Source: Lentibacillus salicampi (GTDB lineage Bacteria; Bacillota; Bacilli; Bacillales; Amphibacillaceae). From it: a DNA stretch of 34,343 nt. Shown here in pieces: positions 7,367 to 15,593 of this stretch. Where the stretch lies: assembly GCF_004565465.1 (NCBI RefSeq), contig NZ_SRHY01000033.1:1-34343 (forward strand), in the 5' to 3' direction. The translations under genes and the position numbers were made by a program. Numbering within the stretch: position 1 is the first letter of the stretch; each line of letters starts with the position of its first letter. A model generated the notes under the pieces. The model was not told where the DNA came from. It ran no database searches and saw only the letters and a list, made by a program, of their open reading frames with translations.

Positions 7367-8113
7367 TTATAATGTAGTAATAATCGGTCTTTCCTTGGTA
7401 AGAATAATTGTATGTTCATATTGGGCTACAAAGCTTTCATTGGTTAGAAAAGTCCATCCGTCGTCCTCGGATTGGTAAACTTCCTCTTCAAACGTAGAGA
7501 CAAAAGGCTCAAAGGCAATTACCATACCGTCTTTTAAGATTTCGTCGTCCCAGCGGTTGTTGAAACCGAAAATATTTGTTGGTTCTTCGTGAAGAGAACG
7601 TCCAATACCGTGTCCGGTAAGATTTTTTATAACTGTTAATCCATGTCGTTTCACTGCACTGTGTGCGGCTTTTCCAAGCGCACTTTTTTTTGCACCTGGT
7701 TTTGCCTTCTTAAGTCCAGCATTGAATGCTTCTTTAGCAACATCACATATTTTTTGTAATTCTACTTCTCCTTTCCCTACTACAAAGGAAATGCCAGTAT
7801 CAGCGTAATATCCGTTTTTTGAACCCGAAACATCAATGTTTACTAAGTCTCCTTCATGAATTTTTCGTTTCCTTTTCGGAATCCCATGCGCTACTTCTTT
7901 ATTTATACTGATGCATGTATACCCAGGAAAATCATATTCTCCTTTTGGGGCAGATTGGGCTCCTGCCTTTTCAAACATCTCTTTTGCAATTTCATCCAGT
8001 TCTATTGTGGTTATTCCAGGTTTCGTACTATCGACTAATTCATCTCGAATCGCTCCACAAATTTCACCAATTATTTTCAATCCATCAAAATCCTTTTTAG
8101 TCTTTGCAACCAT
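7367..8113 (-). CDS. map: Type I methionine aminopeptidase
   Basis: This 248-residue protein removes the N-terminal methionine from nascent cytosolic proteins. The five metal ligands are visible: Asp94 (NIDVSG), Asp105 (YYADTG), His168 (GHGIG), Glu202 (AFEPF) and Glu233 (QYEHTI). His76 in AHGIP and His175 are the conserved active-site histidines. It lies away from the ribosomal protein/adk cluster where the housekeeping copy usually sits, so it is probably a second paralogue like B. subtilis YflG. The ATG follows GGGGA by seven bases. There is no operon partner: a toxin-antitoxin pair lies downstream and repeat DNA upstream. Family is near certain; paralogue status is inferred. Confidence 0.92.
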   Translation of the reverse strand: MVAKTKKDFDGLKIIGEICGAIRDELVDSTKPGITTIELDEIAKEMFEKAGAQSAPKGEYDFPGYTCISINKEVAHGIPKRKRKIHEGDLVNIDVSGSKNGYYADTGISFVVGKGEVELQKICDVAKEAFNAGLKKAKPGAKKSALGKAAHSAVKRHGLTVIKNLTGHGIGRSLHEEPTNIFGFNNRWDDEILKDGMVIAFEPFVSTFEEEVYQSEDDGWTFLTNESFVAQYEHTIILTKERPIITTL

Positions 8114-8285
8114 TGATATCCCCGCTTTTAATGTATTTTATATTAGTATTCCATATAGTTTCTAACATAAACGGAACAGGTTTTTCTGCAACAATCTGGC
8201 CCGATTGCTTAAGAGTGACAACCGGTTTCAGTATAGAACTTGAATTCAAAGTGAACAACCTTATTTTCCTAAAACACCTAACGCT

Positions 8286-8382
8286 TGTTTTTTTATCCCG
8301 CATGTAATGGACAGTAACCCACCAAACTACGGCGGACAACTGGCCTTAAATGTCCGATTCTGTTTAATTGAAGTTTCACTTT
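8286..8382 (-). repeat. Family C dispersed repeat, copy 1
   Basis: Read on the minus strand it starts AAAGTGAAACTTCA (8369-8382), passes through ACAGAATCGGACATTTAAGG, forms a hairpin with CCGCC and GGTGG arms, and ends TGTCCATTACATGCGGGATAAA. The same modules in the same order occur at 33734-33856 with a different stem sequence. It overlaps the last codon and stop of the 93-residue gene. Nothing else is recognised in 8114-8285. Confidence 0.75.
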
Positions 8383-8657
8383 ATTGTCTCCCTGAACATT
8401 TCAATAAAGCGTTCCGGTGATTGTTTAACGGTATAGACATTGACGCCTTCGCTGGTGTGTAAATACAACAGACCGCCCTTGCCATTAACGGGGCGGTATG
8501 ACATGTCCCAGACTTTTTCAATAGGAAATGCGTGATGCCTGCTCACAATCCGGTCATTATACAAATAAAGCGTACGGTCATCCTCAACATAATACAGCCC
8601 TGTACGTGCAATTTGCCGATCCACTTTGACATACGGCTGTGCAGCAATCAGTTTCAC
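8376..8657 (-). CDS. Conserved hypothetical protein, possible PH-like fold
   Basis: This encodes 93 residues from a GTG at 8657, nine bases after GGAGG. Alternating hydrophobic strands dominate (KLIAAQPYVKVDRQIARTG, LYYVEDDRTLYLYNDRIVSR, LLYLHTSEGVNVYTV), and one C-terminal helix closes the protein (PERFIEMFRETIK). That order, several beta strands then a helix, is what small bacterial PH-like domains look like, but the family is not recognised with certainty. It starts 24 bases after the TraB-family gene and is probably co-transcribed with it. The final lysine codon and TGA stop lie within a family C repeat, so the original C-terminus may have been changed by the repeat. Confidence 0.65.
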   Translation of the reverse strand: MKLIAAQPYVKVDRQIARTGLYYVEDDRTLYLYNDRIVSRHHAFPIEKVWDMSYRPVNGKGGLLYLHTSEGVNVYTVKQSPERFIEMFRETIK

Positions 8658-8681
8658 AACAATTCGCCTCCGCGCGCTGCT

Positions 8682-9848
8682 TTAAAGATTTTCCATGAAC
8701 ACCCTGATCACATCTGCTCCGCCAATGAATGTTCCGATCGAACTGCCGATGTTGGCCAGTACAACAATCAAGAGGATGCGCGTTACTTTATTATGCCAAA
8801 AGCCTTTCACACTATGAACATCCTCAGCTAATTGTTCAAAATCACTGACATGCGGTTTGCGGATCATTGCCTGAACAATGCCGGCAAACCAACCTGCTGC
8901 AATCAGCGGATTCAATGACGATATCGGGGCAGCGAGAAAAGCGGTCAAAATCGTCAATGGATGTCCCAAAGCAATAGCTGTCCCAAGCGCCGACAAACTG
9001 CCATTCCATAAAATCCAGCTGACCGTCTGCTGCCACCCTGCTGCTGGATTTGTCATAAATGTGTACGCGATAATGGCGATGATCAAAATCGGGATCGACC
9101 AGCCGATAATCTTCGGTACCTTTGACTTCGGCGGCCGGGCACTGAGTCGTTGTAAATCATGTTCTTGCTTGATCTCTTTCGTAATACCCGGGACGTGCGC
9201 TGCACCTAAAACAGCAACCACCTTCTCACCCGGTGCCTTCCTGATTTTTTCGGAAAGGTACTGGTCACGTTCATCGATTAGCGGTTTCTTCAACCGCGGA
9301 AAATGTTCGGTAAACTCCTCCAGCATACTATCGAGCATATCTTTTGATTTGAGCTTTTCCAGTTCCTCTTCAGAAATCGTCTCCCGGCTGAAAATGCTGC
9401 CGATCACTTGCATCAGGAGCATCGTTTTTCCTTTGAAACCAAGATTGCCCCAGATACGTGAAAAGGTGATTTGGATATCACGGTCAGCCAGCACCAGTTC
9501 CGCGTCGATTTCTTTCGCTGATTCAATCCCCTGAATCATCTCCTGGCCGGCGTTGATCCCGAACTGTTTGGCCATGCGCTTCTGGAAAGAGGAAATGGCC
9601 AGGTTCATCAGCAGTAAAGTGGCCTTCCGTTCTTTGATAACCTGGAAAATATCCATGTCCTTCCATTTATTACCTTCTGTAACCGACTTGTACCGCTGCT
9701 GATCCAGCTCGATACAAACAGCATCCGGTTGTTCTGTATCAATTACGTCCTTAACCTGTTCCGCACTATTTTTGGACACGTGCGCCGTCCCAATCAGTAT
9801 GTATTCTTTATCATCCAGATGAATTCTCGTCAAATTTTCTTCAGACAT
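8682..9848 (-). CDS. TraB/PrgY-family membrane protein
   Basis: From ATG 9848 it encodes 388 residues. The N-terminal cytosolic TraB domain shows the family motifs GTAHVSKNS (residues 20-28), CIELDQQR (45-52) and, near 225, VLGAAHVPGI, whose histidines and acidic residues suggest a metal-dependent site. The C-terminal third carries several membrane segments (IPILIIAIIAYTFM, ALGTAIALGHPLTILTAFLA, LLIVVLANIGSSIGTFIGG). The family includes enterococcal TraB and PrgY, which reduce activity of secreted peptide pheromones. Chromosomal copies are common and mostly unstudied. ATG 9848 is preferred because AGGAGC lies eight bases before it; an earlier in-frame ATG overlaps that site. It probably forms an operon with the 93-residue gene. 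Confidence 0.85.
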   Translation of the reverse strand: MSEENLTRIHLDDKEYILIGTAHVSKNSAEQVKDVIDTEQPDAVCIELDQQRYKSVTEGNKWKDMDIFQVIKERKATLLLMNLAISSFQKRMAKQFGINAGQEMIQGIESAKEIDAELVLADRDIQITFSRIWGNLGFKGKTMLLMQVIGSIFSRETISEEELEKLKSKDMLDSMLEEFTEHFPRLKKPLIDERDQYLSEKIRKAPGEKVVAVLGAAHVPGITKEIKQEHDLQRLSARPPKSKVPKIIGWSIPILIIAIIAYTFMTNPAAGWQQTVSWILWNGSLSALGTAIALGHPLTILTAFLAAPISSLNPLIAAGWFAGIVQAMIRKPHVSDFEQLAEDVHSVKGFWHNKVTRILLIVVLANIGSSIGTFIGGADVIRVFMENL

Positions 9849-9945
9849 ATCGTTAGCTCCTGTCATGTACCCTATTAACCATAGACACTATTATACTGCG
9901 TGTCCGGCAATATGCCAAATTGAAATGAGCCTGCGTCATTCCATG

Positions 9946-9975
9946 CAAAAAGCCCGGTGTGAGACCAGGCTTCTC
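9946..9975 (-). terminator. Terminator of the ypjP-like gene
   Basis: On the minus strand AGCCTGGT and ACCGGGCT arms around a 5-base loop are followed by five T residues, starting just after the YpjP stop codon. Confidence 0.75.
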
Positions 9976-9978
9976 TTA

Positions 9979-10593
9979 TCAGGCCATCCATTTCGGCGGA
10001 ATATTTTTATCCCAGTAGATATCCCCGATGTCATGATGGCGTTCAAACCCATCACGCTTGACATGATAGTGAAAGTTGAACCAGTAGCCCTCCATGGGGC
10101 GGTTTTCGCGTCTGACATCGAACCTTGCAATGTCTTTCCCGGTCCGTTCATCATAAATGTTAAAAATCCGTTCACCCAAACCATCAGATGGCTGCTCGGT
10201 GATACTGTAATATTGAAAATCGGTTGTCTCTGTTTCGTCCAAAATCAATTGTAGAGCTTCTTCCATTTTGGGCAAAATGGCAGTCTGGAATTCATCCTCC
10301 ACTTTGGCTGTAATCCGCGGCCCCATTTTCACCAGGGCCTGTTCCCTGGCTTTGTCACGCAAGCCCTGAATCGGATCAGGCTCTGAAATGTCTGTATACT
10401 CATCTGGCAGTTCTGCAGACAGAAACGGGGCTTCACTATCGCCTGTAATGGCTTTCTCATGCAAATCTGAATTAGGATCCGCCGTTTCCTTACTTTGCTC
10501 TGCCTCAACATCTATATCCAATTCCGGAATGTATATACCTAATGTGATAACAGCAATCAATGCTACTGCTATTTTCCGCATCCAAAGCTTCAT
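9979..10593 (-). CDS. ypjP: YpjP-family protein
   Basis: This encodes 204 residues. An N-terminal membrane or signal segment (KIAVALIAVITLGIYI) is followed by an acidic linker. The family-defining C-terminal half contains KMGPRITAKVEDEF, LPKMEEALQLIL, FNIYDERTGKDIARFDVRR, GYWFNFHYHV and DIYWDKNIPPKWM. YpjP is widespread in Bacillaceae and its function is unknown; the N-terminal segment suggests it is exported or membrane-anchored. The ATG sits eight bases after AAGGAGA. It appears to be a single-gene unit with its own terminator. The interval 10594-10730 upstream holds no other recognisable gene. Confidence 0.85.
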   Translation of the reverse strand: MKLWMRKIAVALIAVITLGIYIPELDIDVEAEQSKETADPNSDLHEKAITGDSEAPFLSAELPDEYTDISEPDPIQGLRDKAREQALVKMGPRITAKVEDEFQTAILPKMEEALQLILDETETTDFQYYSITEQPSDGLGERIFNIYDERTGKDIARFDVRRENRPMEGYWFNFHYHVKRDGFERHHDIGDIYWDKNIPPKWMA

Positions 10594-10730
10594 CGTGATT
10601 TTCTCCTTCTTGTTTCTTCTCCTTAAATTTTATCATTTATCAGACAAATACGCCACAGGATTTAAAGGTTTTTAGAAAAACTTGCATTCACTTGTCCTTT
10701 CGTGAATGAGTAGTTTTACTTATAAGTGCG

Positions 10731-10901
10731 TGTTCAAAAAGGAGGATGAAAAGGACCGGCAGGCTAAGTTCGCGACGTCAATCGCCAACGCACACTAGCA
10801 CGTCCTGTGCGTCGAAAGTTCAACGCGGCGCTGTTTCGAGCAGCGGAGAAACAAGCCAACGAAGAAACTCGATGCGCCATTTTCACCGGACTTTTTGAAC
10901 A
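10731..10901 (+). repeat. Family B repeat with inverted termini, copy 1
   Basis: The 171-bp element is bounded by TGTTCAAAAAG and its inverted complement CTTTTTGAACA. Inside lie GGAGGATGAAAAGGAC and a core (10762-10818) with GGCTAAGTTCGCGAC, ACGTCCTGTGCGTCGAA. The core recurs in copy 2 and in one family A element. It carries no transposase and could be a MITE or a structured intergenic element. Confidence 0.8.
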
Positions 10902-10997
10902 GCCTCTATAAGGTCGTCCATAACTTATTCGTTTCGACGTTATAATGAAAATGAAACATGTTTTACACACTTTCTCCACTGAGGTGTACCCCTGCTA

Positions 10998-11549
10998 TCA
11001 CTCTAAAATCTTATTTAATTCGGCCTCATAGGCTTGATAATCCTTTTCTGAAAATAGCACCATCACCACACTGCCGAAATCATCGTCTTTTAAAAAATCA
11101 ATGATGGTTTGCAAAGCTGTTTTGGCAGCCAAATCGACCGGAAATCTATACACACCTGTGGAAATTGAAGGGAATGCAATACTGGATGCTTTATTTTTCA
11201 TTGCAAGCTCAAGAGAGTTCCGGTAACAAGCGGCAAGCTGGGTTTCCTGATCAGCAGCATGTTCGTTCCAAACCGGTCCCACGGTATGAATCACATATTT
11301 CGCCGGGAGATGATAGCCGCCCGTGATAACGGCTTCCCCAGTCGGCAAGTGATCGCTATTAAGCTGTTGTTTCCGAACTTGTTTACATTCTGCCAGCAAC
11401 CCCTGCCCGGCTGCCCGGTGAATCGCACCGTCGACGCCACCACCGCCCATGAGCGTCCCGTTGGCGGCGTTGACAATCGCGTCTGTCTGCTGCTGTATTA
11501 TGTCACCCGTGATCAGCTCAAGTGTGTTTCCGTTAATACAGGTTTTCAT
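10998..11549 (-). CDS. Macro-domain protein, O-acetyl-ADP-ribose/ADP-ribosyl hydrolase
   Basis: From ATG 11549 it encodes 183 residues, the size of single-domain YmdB/MacroD-type enzymes. These hydrolyse O-acetyl-ADP-ribose or remove ADP-ribose from protein side chains. The ADP-ribose pocket motifs are present: GDIIQQQTDAIVNAAN (15-30), GGGGVDGAIH (35-44), VIHTVGPVW (87-95) and the phosphate loop SISTGVYRFP (128-137). The ATG follows AAAGGATGG by about four bases. An in-frame extension to 11657 has no family counterpart and was not used. A family B repeat lies about 100 bases downstream, and the Lin0512-family gene diverges from it upstream. Confidence 0.88.
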   Translation of the reverse strand: MKTCINGNTLELITGDIIQQQTDAIVNAANGTLMGGGGVDGAIHRAAGQGLLAECKQVRKQQLNSDHLPTGEAVITGGYHLPAKYVIHTVGPVWNEHAADQETQLAACYRNSLELAMKNKASSIAFPSISTGVYRFPVDLAAKTALQTIIDFLKDDDFGSVVMVLFSEKDYQAYEAELNKILE

Positions 11550-11688
11550 CAAACCATCCTTTCCTGACTTAGTTTCATTTTCGGGTATAACGAAAGGTTT
11601 TTCAACATATACCACCGAAATGTTTCGGGGCTCGATCATACGGGAAGTGTCCTGCAAGAAATATCATGACAAAGGAGCATCCTAGCTA

Positions 11689-12048
11689 ATGGAACACATT
11701 CTCTTCATCCAGACAGGAAGCGGTATTGATGTTCATGGACAGGATATCACGAAGGCTTCAGTGCGTGCCGTTGAAGATGCTATTTACGCCAACTCAATGC
11801 CTGGAATTGAAAAAAGCCTTCCGGATGGAAAGCTTGAGAACATGCAAGTGAACATCCGGCTAGCCGTACCGCTTGACCGGGAAAGGCTAGCTGTTGATCA
11901 AATAAGAGACAGCATTCCGTATGGTTCGGTCACCGTGGATGTCACAGATGGCGGTATGGCCACTTCAAGCGGTATCATGCTGGACGACAAACACGATGAA
12001 AATGACTTAATGTATATAGTGAACGCTGCCGTTGAAGTCGGTTATTAA
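11689..12048 (+). CDS. Lin0512-family protein of unknown function
   Basis: This encodes 119 residues. The recognisable family pattern is an N-terminal FIQTGSGIDVHGQDIT segment, a middle NIRLAVPLDRERL segment, and a C-terminal VTDGGMATSSGIML segment. The domain (first named from Listeria lin0512) is found in Firmicutes, proteobacteria and plants, is small and soluble, and has no known activity. The resemblance of the VHGQDITKASVRAVEDAI stretch to a helix after a glycine loop hints at a ligand-binding fold, which is inference. The ribosome binding site is AAAGGAG, with an unusually long spacing of about 11 bases. A terminator hairpin follows 25 bases after the stop. Confidence 0.8.
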   Translation: MEHILFIQTGSGIDVHGQDITKASVRAVEDAIYANSMPGIEKSLPDGKLENMQVNIRLAVPLDRERLAVDQIRDSIPYGSVTVDVTDGGMATSSGIMLDDKHDENDLMYIVNAAVEVGY

Positions 12049-12073
12049 AGGTGAATTACAGGCATTTCCCTTC

Positions 12074-12105
12074 AAAAACCAATCTGCCAGTCAGGTTGGT
12101 TTTTT
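12074..12105. terminator. Bidirectional terminator after the Lin0512-family gene
   Basis: AAAAACCAATCT and AGGTTGGTTTTT arms (one mismatch) with a 7-base loop end in T runs on either strand. Confidence 0.65.
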
Positions 12106-12180
12106 GAGTTCTATAAGCGCATCTGCTATTTCCTCAACTCGTTTTCTTCGCTGTCTAATTGTTCGGGCAGGAGGTTTTTA
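12091..12180 (-). other. Possible 3' remnant of an unknown gene
   Basis: On the minus strand, 28 sense codons run between an in-frame stop at 12178 and a TGA at 12091. They read RTIRQRRKRVEEIADALIEL then KKPT. The strongly helical composition, with the terminator stem formed by the last codons, looks like the C-terminus of a real protein. No start codon or ribosome binding site is present. The family is not recognised. Confidence 0.2.
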
Positions 12181-12197
12181 CGTTGTATTAATATCGC

Positions 12198-12219
12198 GGA
12201 TCCCAAAAAACTGGGATCC
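12198..12219 (-). terminator. Hairpin downstream of the S13 carboxypeptidase gene
   Basis: GGATCCCA and TGGGATCC form an 8-bp perfect stem with a 6-base loop, ten bases after the stop codon on the minus strand. No T run follows, so it may stabilise the 3' end rather than terminate on its own. Confidence 0.35.
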
Positions 12220-12229
12220 CCTATACATT

Positions 12230-13774
12230 TTAGAACGCGTGTCCTGCCAATGCGGTAGCAATCGCATCTTCAATCGCTGTATCTGAACTCCCCAAATAAT
12301 TGTTCAGCATAATGGAAAATACCAGCTTTTCACCATCCCGGGATGTGACATAGCCGGACAACGTTGAAACACCGGTCAATGAGCCGGTCTTGGCAACCAC
12401 ATTGCCCTGTGCCGGTTCCTCGGTCATCCGGTAGCGGAGTGTACCACCAACTAAGCGTTCCGGTGCACCCGCGACAGGCAGGGAGTTTTCAAATGCCGGG
12501 AACCAGTCTTCATCCTTTATGGCTGTCAAAAACTGCGACAATTCATTTGCCGGGATCATATTTTTATGCGACATACCTGAACCATCCCGCAAAAGAATGG
12601 TATCGGTATCCAATCCCATATCAGTGATAAATGCTTCTGTCACATCAAGGCCGGCATCCCAGCTGCCTTTATCATGGACCACTCTGCCCATTTCTTTCGT
12701 CAGCATTTCGGCATGTCCATTATTACTCAGCTTCATAAATGGCATGTACAGTTCTTCAAGCGGCATCGATTGTCGTGAAGCCATGACAGTCGCATCCTCC
12801 GGGGCCTTGCCGGTATCGACACTACTGTTGCCGATGAACTTCAGACCATGTTCCTCGAGTGATTTTTTGAAAACATCCACAGCATATCCGGTCGGCTCCC
12901 ATACCGATACCCATGATCTGGACCGGGCGCCGTCAACTGGTATCGTTCCTTCAACGACAATATCATTTGATCCATGCTCCCGCTCAATGGAAATATCTTT
13001 CGTTTCCCCGGCTTTAACGGTTTCCGTGTTATTAACGATCGTGACATAATCATTGGCCGGTGTAACCGTTACGTCCGCCTTTTCACCGGTCTCATCAGCC
13101 GGGTGCGCGTCAACAATGACAGTGCCTGCATCATAATCTTCATTCGGTGACAGTGTTAAAGCTGACACCTGGGCGCCCGTATAAAATGGCTCGTCCGACC
13201 AATTCAGGTCAAGTGACAGACGCACATCATCATACCATGTGTCGTCACCGATCAGATCACCTTTAATATTTTTGATGCCCATACCTTTCAATTCAGCGGC
13301 AAACTGATCGAGATCTTCCTTCATCAGGGTCGGATCACCTTTTCCCTTAAGATACACATCCCCATGAAGGACTTTACCACGCACATCACCATCCGTGAGC
13401 ACTTCGGTCGTCAATTGGTAGTCTCCGCCCAGCGTTTCCATAGCCGCTGCACCCGACAGCAATTTCATGTTGGACGCTGGATGTAGCCTTAGGTCGCCAT
13501 TATGTTCATACAACAGTTCCCCGTCGTCCGATGTCCGGACACTGACACTCACACTGGTTCCATCCAGACTGCTGTGACTAAGGATTGCGTCAAGCTTGTC
13601 CGAAAGATCCTTATCTTCATTCGTTGCTTGAATCTGCGTTGTTTGCTCCGGTCTTTCTGCCGTTTCTTTGGATGCTGACACAAACGATTGCTCCTGGCTG
13701 GTAAACGGAAACAAAACAAGCAATGCCAGCAGGAAAAGGAGAAAACATTTCTTCCCACAACGTCGTACAAACAT
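12230..13774 (-). CDS. dacB: D-alanyl-D-alanine carboxypeptidase/endopeptidase, peptidase S13 (PBP4 type)
   Basis: This 514-residue penicillin-binding protein trims or cleaves D-Ala cross-links of peptidoglycan outside the membrane. A signal peptide (CFLLFLLALLVLFPF) is followed by a low-complexity linker. The catalytic motifs are S101-N-M-K104 (PASNMKLLSG), S350-N-N352 (MKLSNNGHAE) and K462-T-G (AKTGSLTGVS). The large insert between the first two motifs, about residues 130-330, is characteristic of the S13 family (B. subtilis PBP4a/DacC). The start is supported by GAGGAAG five bases upstream and a probable SigA promoter at 13814-13842. It is a single-gene unit. Its function in wall maturation complements the WalRK operon in this window, although no direct link can be seen. 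Confidence 0.92.
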   Translation of the reverse strand: MFVRRCGKKCFLLFLLALLVLFPFTSQEQSFVSASKETAERPEQTTQIQATNEDKDLSDKLDAILSHSSLDGTSVSVSVRTSDDGELLYEHNGDLRLHPASNMKLLSGAAAMETLGGDYQLTTEVLTDGDVRGKVLHGDVYLKGKGDPTLMKEDLDQFAAELKGMGIKNIKGDLIGDDTWYDDVRLSLDLNWSDEPFYTGAQVSALTLSPNEDYDAGTVIVDAHPADETGEKADVTVTPANDYVTIVNNTETVKAGETKDISIEREHGSNDIVVEGTIPVDGARSRSWVSVWEPTGYAVDVFKKSLEEHGLKFIGNSSVDTGKAPEDATVMASRQSMPLEELYMPFMKLSNNGHAEMLTKEMGRVVHDKGSWDAGLDVTEAFITDMGLDTDTILLRDGSGMSHKNMIPANELSQFLTAIKDEDWFPAFENSLPVAGAPERLVGGTLRYRMTEEPAQGNVVAKTGSLTGVSTLSGYVTSRDGEKLVFSIMLNNYLGSSDTAIEDAIATALAGHAF

Positions 13775-13813
13775 TTCTTCCTCACACCCTTTATTATTTG
13801 TAATATTTCCATT

Positions 13814-13842
13814 ATAATAAAATTTTTTATTGATTTCTCCAA
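13814..13842 (-). promoter_or_regulatory. Probable SigA promoter of dacB
   Basis: On the minus strand TTGGAG (13837-13842), a 17-base AT-rich spacer and TATTAT (13814-13819) lie about 40 bases upstream of the start codon. Confidence 0.4.
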
Positions 13843-13915
13843 TTTTTTAAAAAATCGTTCTTTTTAACTACAATACTTAATATTTAGCCACCAACCAGGA
13901 GGTATGGGTTAAAAA

Positions 13916-13943
13916 CATAAAAAGAGGCAGGCCGTAACCTGCC
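13916..13943 (-). terminator. Terminator of aprX
   Basis: GGCAGG and CCTGCC arms with a 6-base loop are followed on the minus strand by TCTTTTT, six bases after the aprX stop codon. Confidence 0.75.
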
Positions 13944-13948
13944 AATTA

Positions 13949-15277
13949 TTATTCCTTGATAGCATTCTCCACATTCAAATAACCTGCGCCGTATACATTC
14001 GGGTCCCTATCCGTCCAGAGATCGGCTCCGTTTTTCAAACGGTTTTTCAGCCCATCAGGAGAGGCATTCGGATAAGCCTGTTTCATTAAGGCAACAGCAC
14101 CCGCACAGATCGGTGTCGCCATGGACGTGCCTGACATTGTGAAATAATCATTCCCGACCTGGCTTGATTTTTGTAATTTATCAAGATAGGAACCCGGGGC
14201 ACGGAGCGATATAATATCGGCGCCTGGAGCCAATATATCAGGCTTCACCACACCATAAACTGTCGGGCCTCTTCCGGAAAACTCAGCAACCGTGTCATCT
14301 TCACGTGTATCTGCTGTATCGTTGTCATCAAGCGCACCAACAGTAATCACCTGATCACTGACACCCGGGCTGGCGATGGTTTGCGGCTCTGGTCCGGAGT
14401 TTCCTGCTGCAACACACATGATGATTCCTTCATCCCAGGCCTTTTCGACAGCTTTGACCACGGGATCGTCATCTTCATTGTTATAAGAACCGGGGTCACT
14501 TCCAAGCGACATGCTGATGATATCAATCGGATCGTCCGGGTGATCTTCATTATACTGGATGCACCAGTCAACTCCTTGCATAACGGTCTCAAGTGAACCG
14601 GACCCCATTCGGTTCAGCACCTTGACACCGATCAGATTCGCCTTGTGGGCAGGCGCGCGGTATTTGCCTGATGAAGCGGATCCATCTCCAGCAGCATCAC
14701 CTGCACAATGGGTACCATGCCCATTATCATCATACGGATCGGTCCGGTTATTGACCAAATCAGTAAATGCTTTAATCCGGCCGGACAGATCCTGATGTGG
14801 GTGGATGCCTGTATCAATAATTGCTATTGAGACGTCTTCTCCTGAGAGTTCTGTATTGTTATAAACGACATCGCTTGCGTTAATCGCATCTGTCGCCACA
14901 TCCATTAGGGCATGAACTTCCCGGTTCATATAAACCCGCCTGATATGATGGCAATTTGATAACAGATCTTCAAACCCTTTCGGTGTGATATCCACACTGC
15001 AGCAAGAGACCCGCGGAAACGCACAGCGAAATTTATGCCGCATGCCTTTCCCCGTTACTCTTCTGACTTCACGAAAGCCGTTGTGATAACACCCCTCCTT
15101 AAACTCTATAATTAGTGATAGTTTCCTGAACCGTTTCAGCGAGCCTTCCAGCATCTTGTGCAGAAAACAAGGCGTCCACCTGAACGGTTTATACAAATTC
15201 AGTATTTCACCCCGCAGATGTTTATCCATTTTATCTGCATGGGCACGTATCGTTTGGACCATCGAATAGCCAAACAT
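13949..15277 (-). CDS. aprX: Subtilisin-family serine protease AprX
   Basis: From ATG 15277 it encodes 442 residues, the same length as I remember for B. subtilis AprX. Starts upstream of this lack a ribosome binding site, whereas AAAGGTGGTGG precedes this one. The N-terminal ~130 residues (MFGYSMVQTIRAHA, LYKPFRWTPCFLHK) follow the AprX pattern and there is no signal peptide, so the enzyme is probably cytosolic. The catalytic triad is Asp155 (IAIIDTG), His187 (NGHGTHCAG) and Ser385 (SGTSMATPIC), with the oxyanion asparagine at 293 (AAGNSG). Cysteines are unusually frequent for a subtilase (for example SCCSVD). AprX in B. subtilis is expressed in stationary phase and its substrate is unknown. 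Confidence 0.93.
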   Translation of the reverse strand: MFGYSMVQTIRAHADKMDKHLRGEILNLYKPFRWTPCFLHKMLEGSLKRFRKLSLIIEFKEGCYHNGFREVRRVTGKGMRHKFRCAFPRVSCCSVDITPKGFEDLLSNCHHIRRVYMNREVHALMDVATDAINASDVVYNNTELSGEDVSIAIIDTGIHPHQDLSGRIKAFTDLVNNRTDPYDDNGHGTHCAGDAAGDGSASSGKYRAPAHKANLIGVKVLNRMGSGSLETVMQGVDWCIQYNEDHPDDPIDIISMSLGSDPGSYNNEDDDPVVKAVEKAWDEGIIMCVAAGNSGPEPQTIASPGVSDQVITVGALDDNDTADTREDDTVAEFSGRGPTVYGVVKPDILAPGADIISLRAPGSYLDKLQKSSQVGNDYFTMSGTSMATPICAGAVALMKQAYPNASPDGLKNRLKNGADLWTDRDPNVYGAGYLNVENAIKE

Positions 15278-15442
15278 TCTGCCACCACCTTTCACATTTA
15301 ATCTATGAAAGTGTGGCACTGCAGCAACGGTACACGCACATTCCGAAAGTAAAACAGGCTGATTCAATATATTTGGCAAACTTCAAAATTCTGCTTGATA
15401 AGTCCGGCAAAACTGGTAAAATAGTTTTCAACTTGAAAAGGT

Positions 15443-15566
15443 TGTTCAAAAGGTCCGGTAAACATGACACATCAAACTTCGACGCACAGGACGTGCTAAT
15501 ATCGGCGTTGCGATTGTTGTCGCGAACTTAGCCGATGACAGTTCTTTTTATCCTCCTTTTTGAACA
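15443..15566 (-). repeat. Family B repeat with inverted termini, copy 2
   Basis: On the minus strand it begins TGTTCAAAAAGGAGGATAAA and ends TTTACCGGACCTTTTGAACA, matching copy 1. The core at 15475-15533 (GGCTAAGTTCGCGAC, CACGTCCTGTGCGTCGAAG) is also shared. It is 124 bp against 171 bp for copy 1; the difference is a hairpin-rich insert before the right end of copy 1. It lies between the divergent aprX and GNAT genes. Confidence 0.8.
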
Positions 15567-15593
15567 CATACTTTAAAACAGGGGGCGCATGAT

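Noticed and set aside
8878..9534. 218-residue open frame antisense to the TraB-family gene.
   Set aside because: It is the reverse frame of a clear conserved gene and has the low-complexity serine-rich stretches typical of such frames.
10764..10979. 71-residue open frame on the minus strand.
   Set aside because: It is mostly the family B repeat read through; very arginine- and serine-rich with no domain pattern.
11550..11657. 36-codon upstream extension of the macro-domain gene.
   Set aside because: It lacks a ribosome binding site and matches nothing expected for the family; AAAGGATGG precedes the ATG at 11549.
15278..15379. 34-codon upstream extension of aprX.
   Set aside because: The MFGYSMVQ start at 15277 has a strong ribosome binding site and gives the family length of 442 residues.
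15313..15531. 72-residue open frame on the plus strand.
   Set aside because: It runs into the family B repeat and has no ribosome binding site or recognisable domain.
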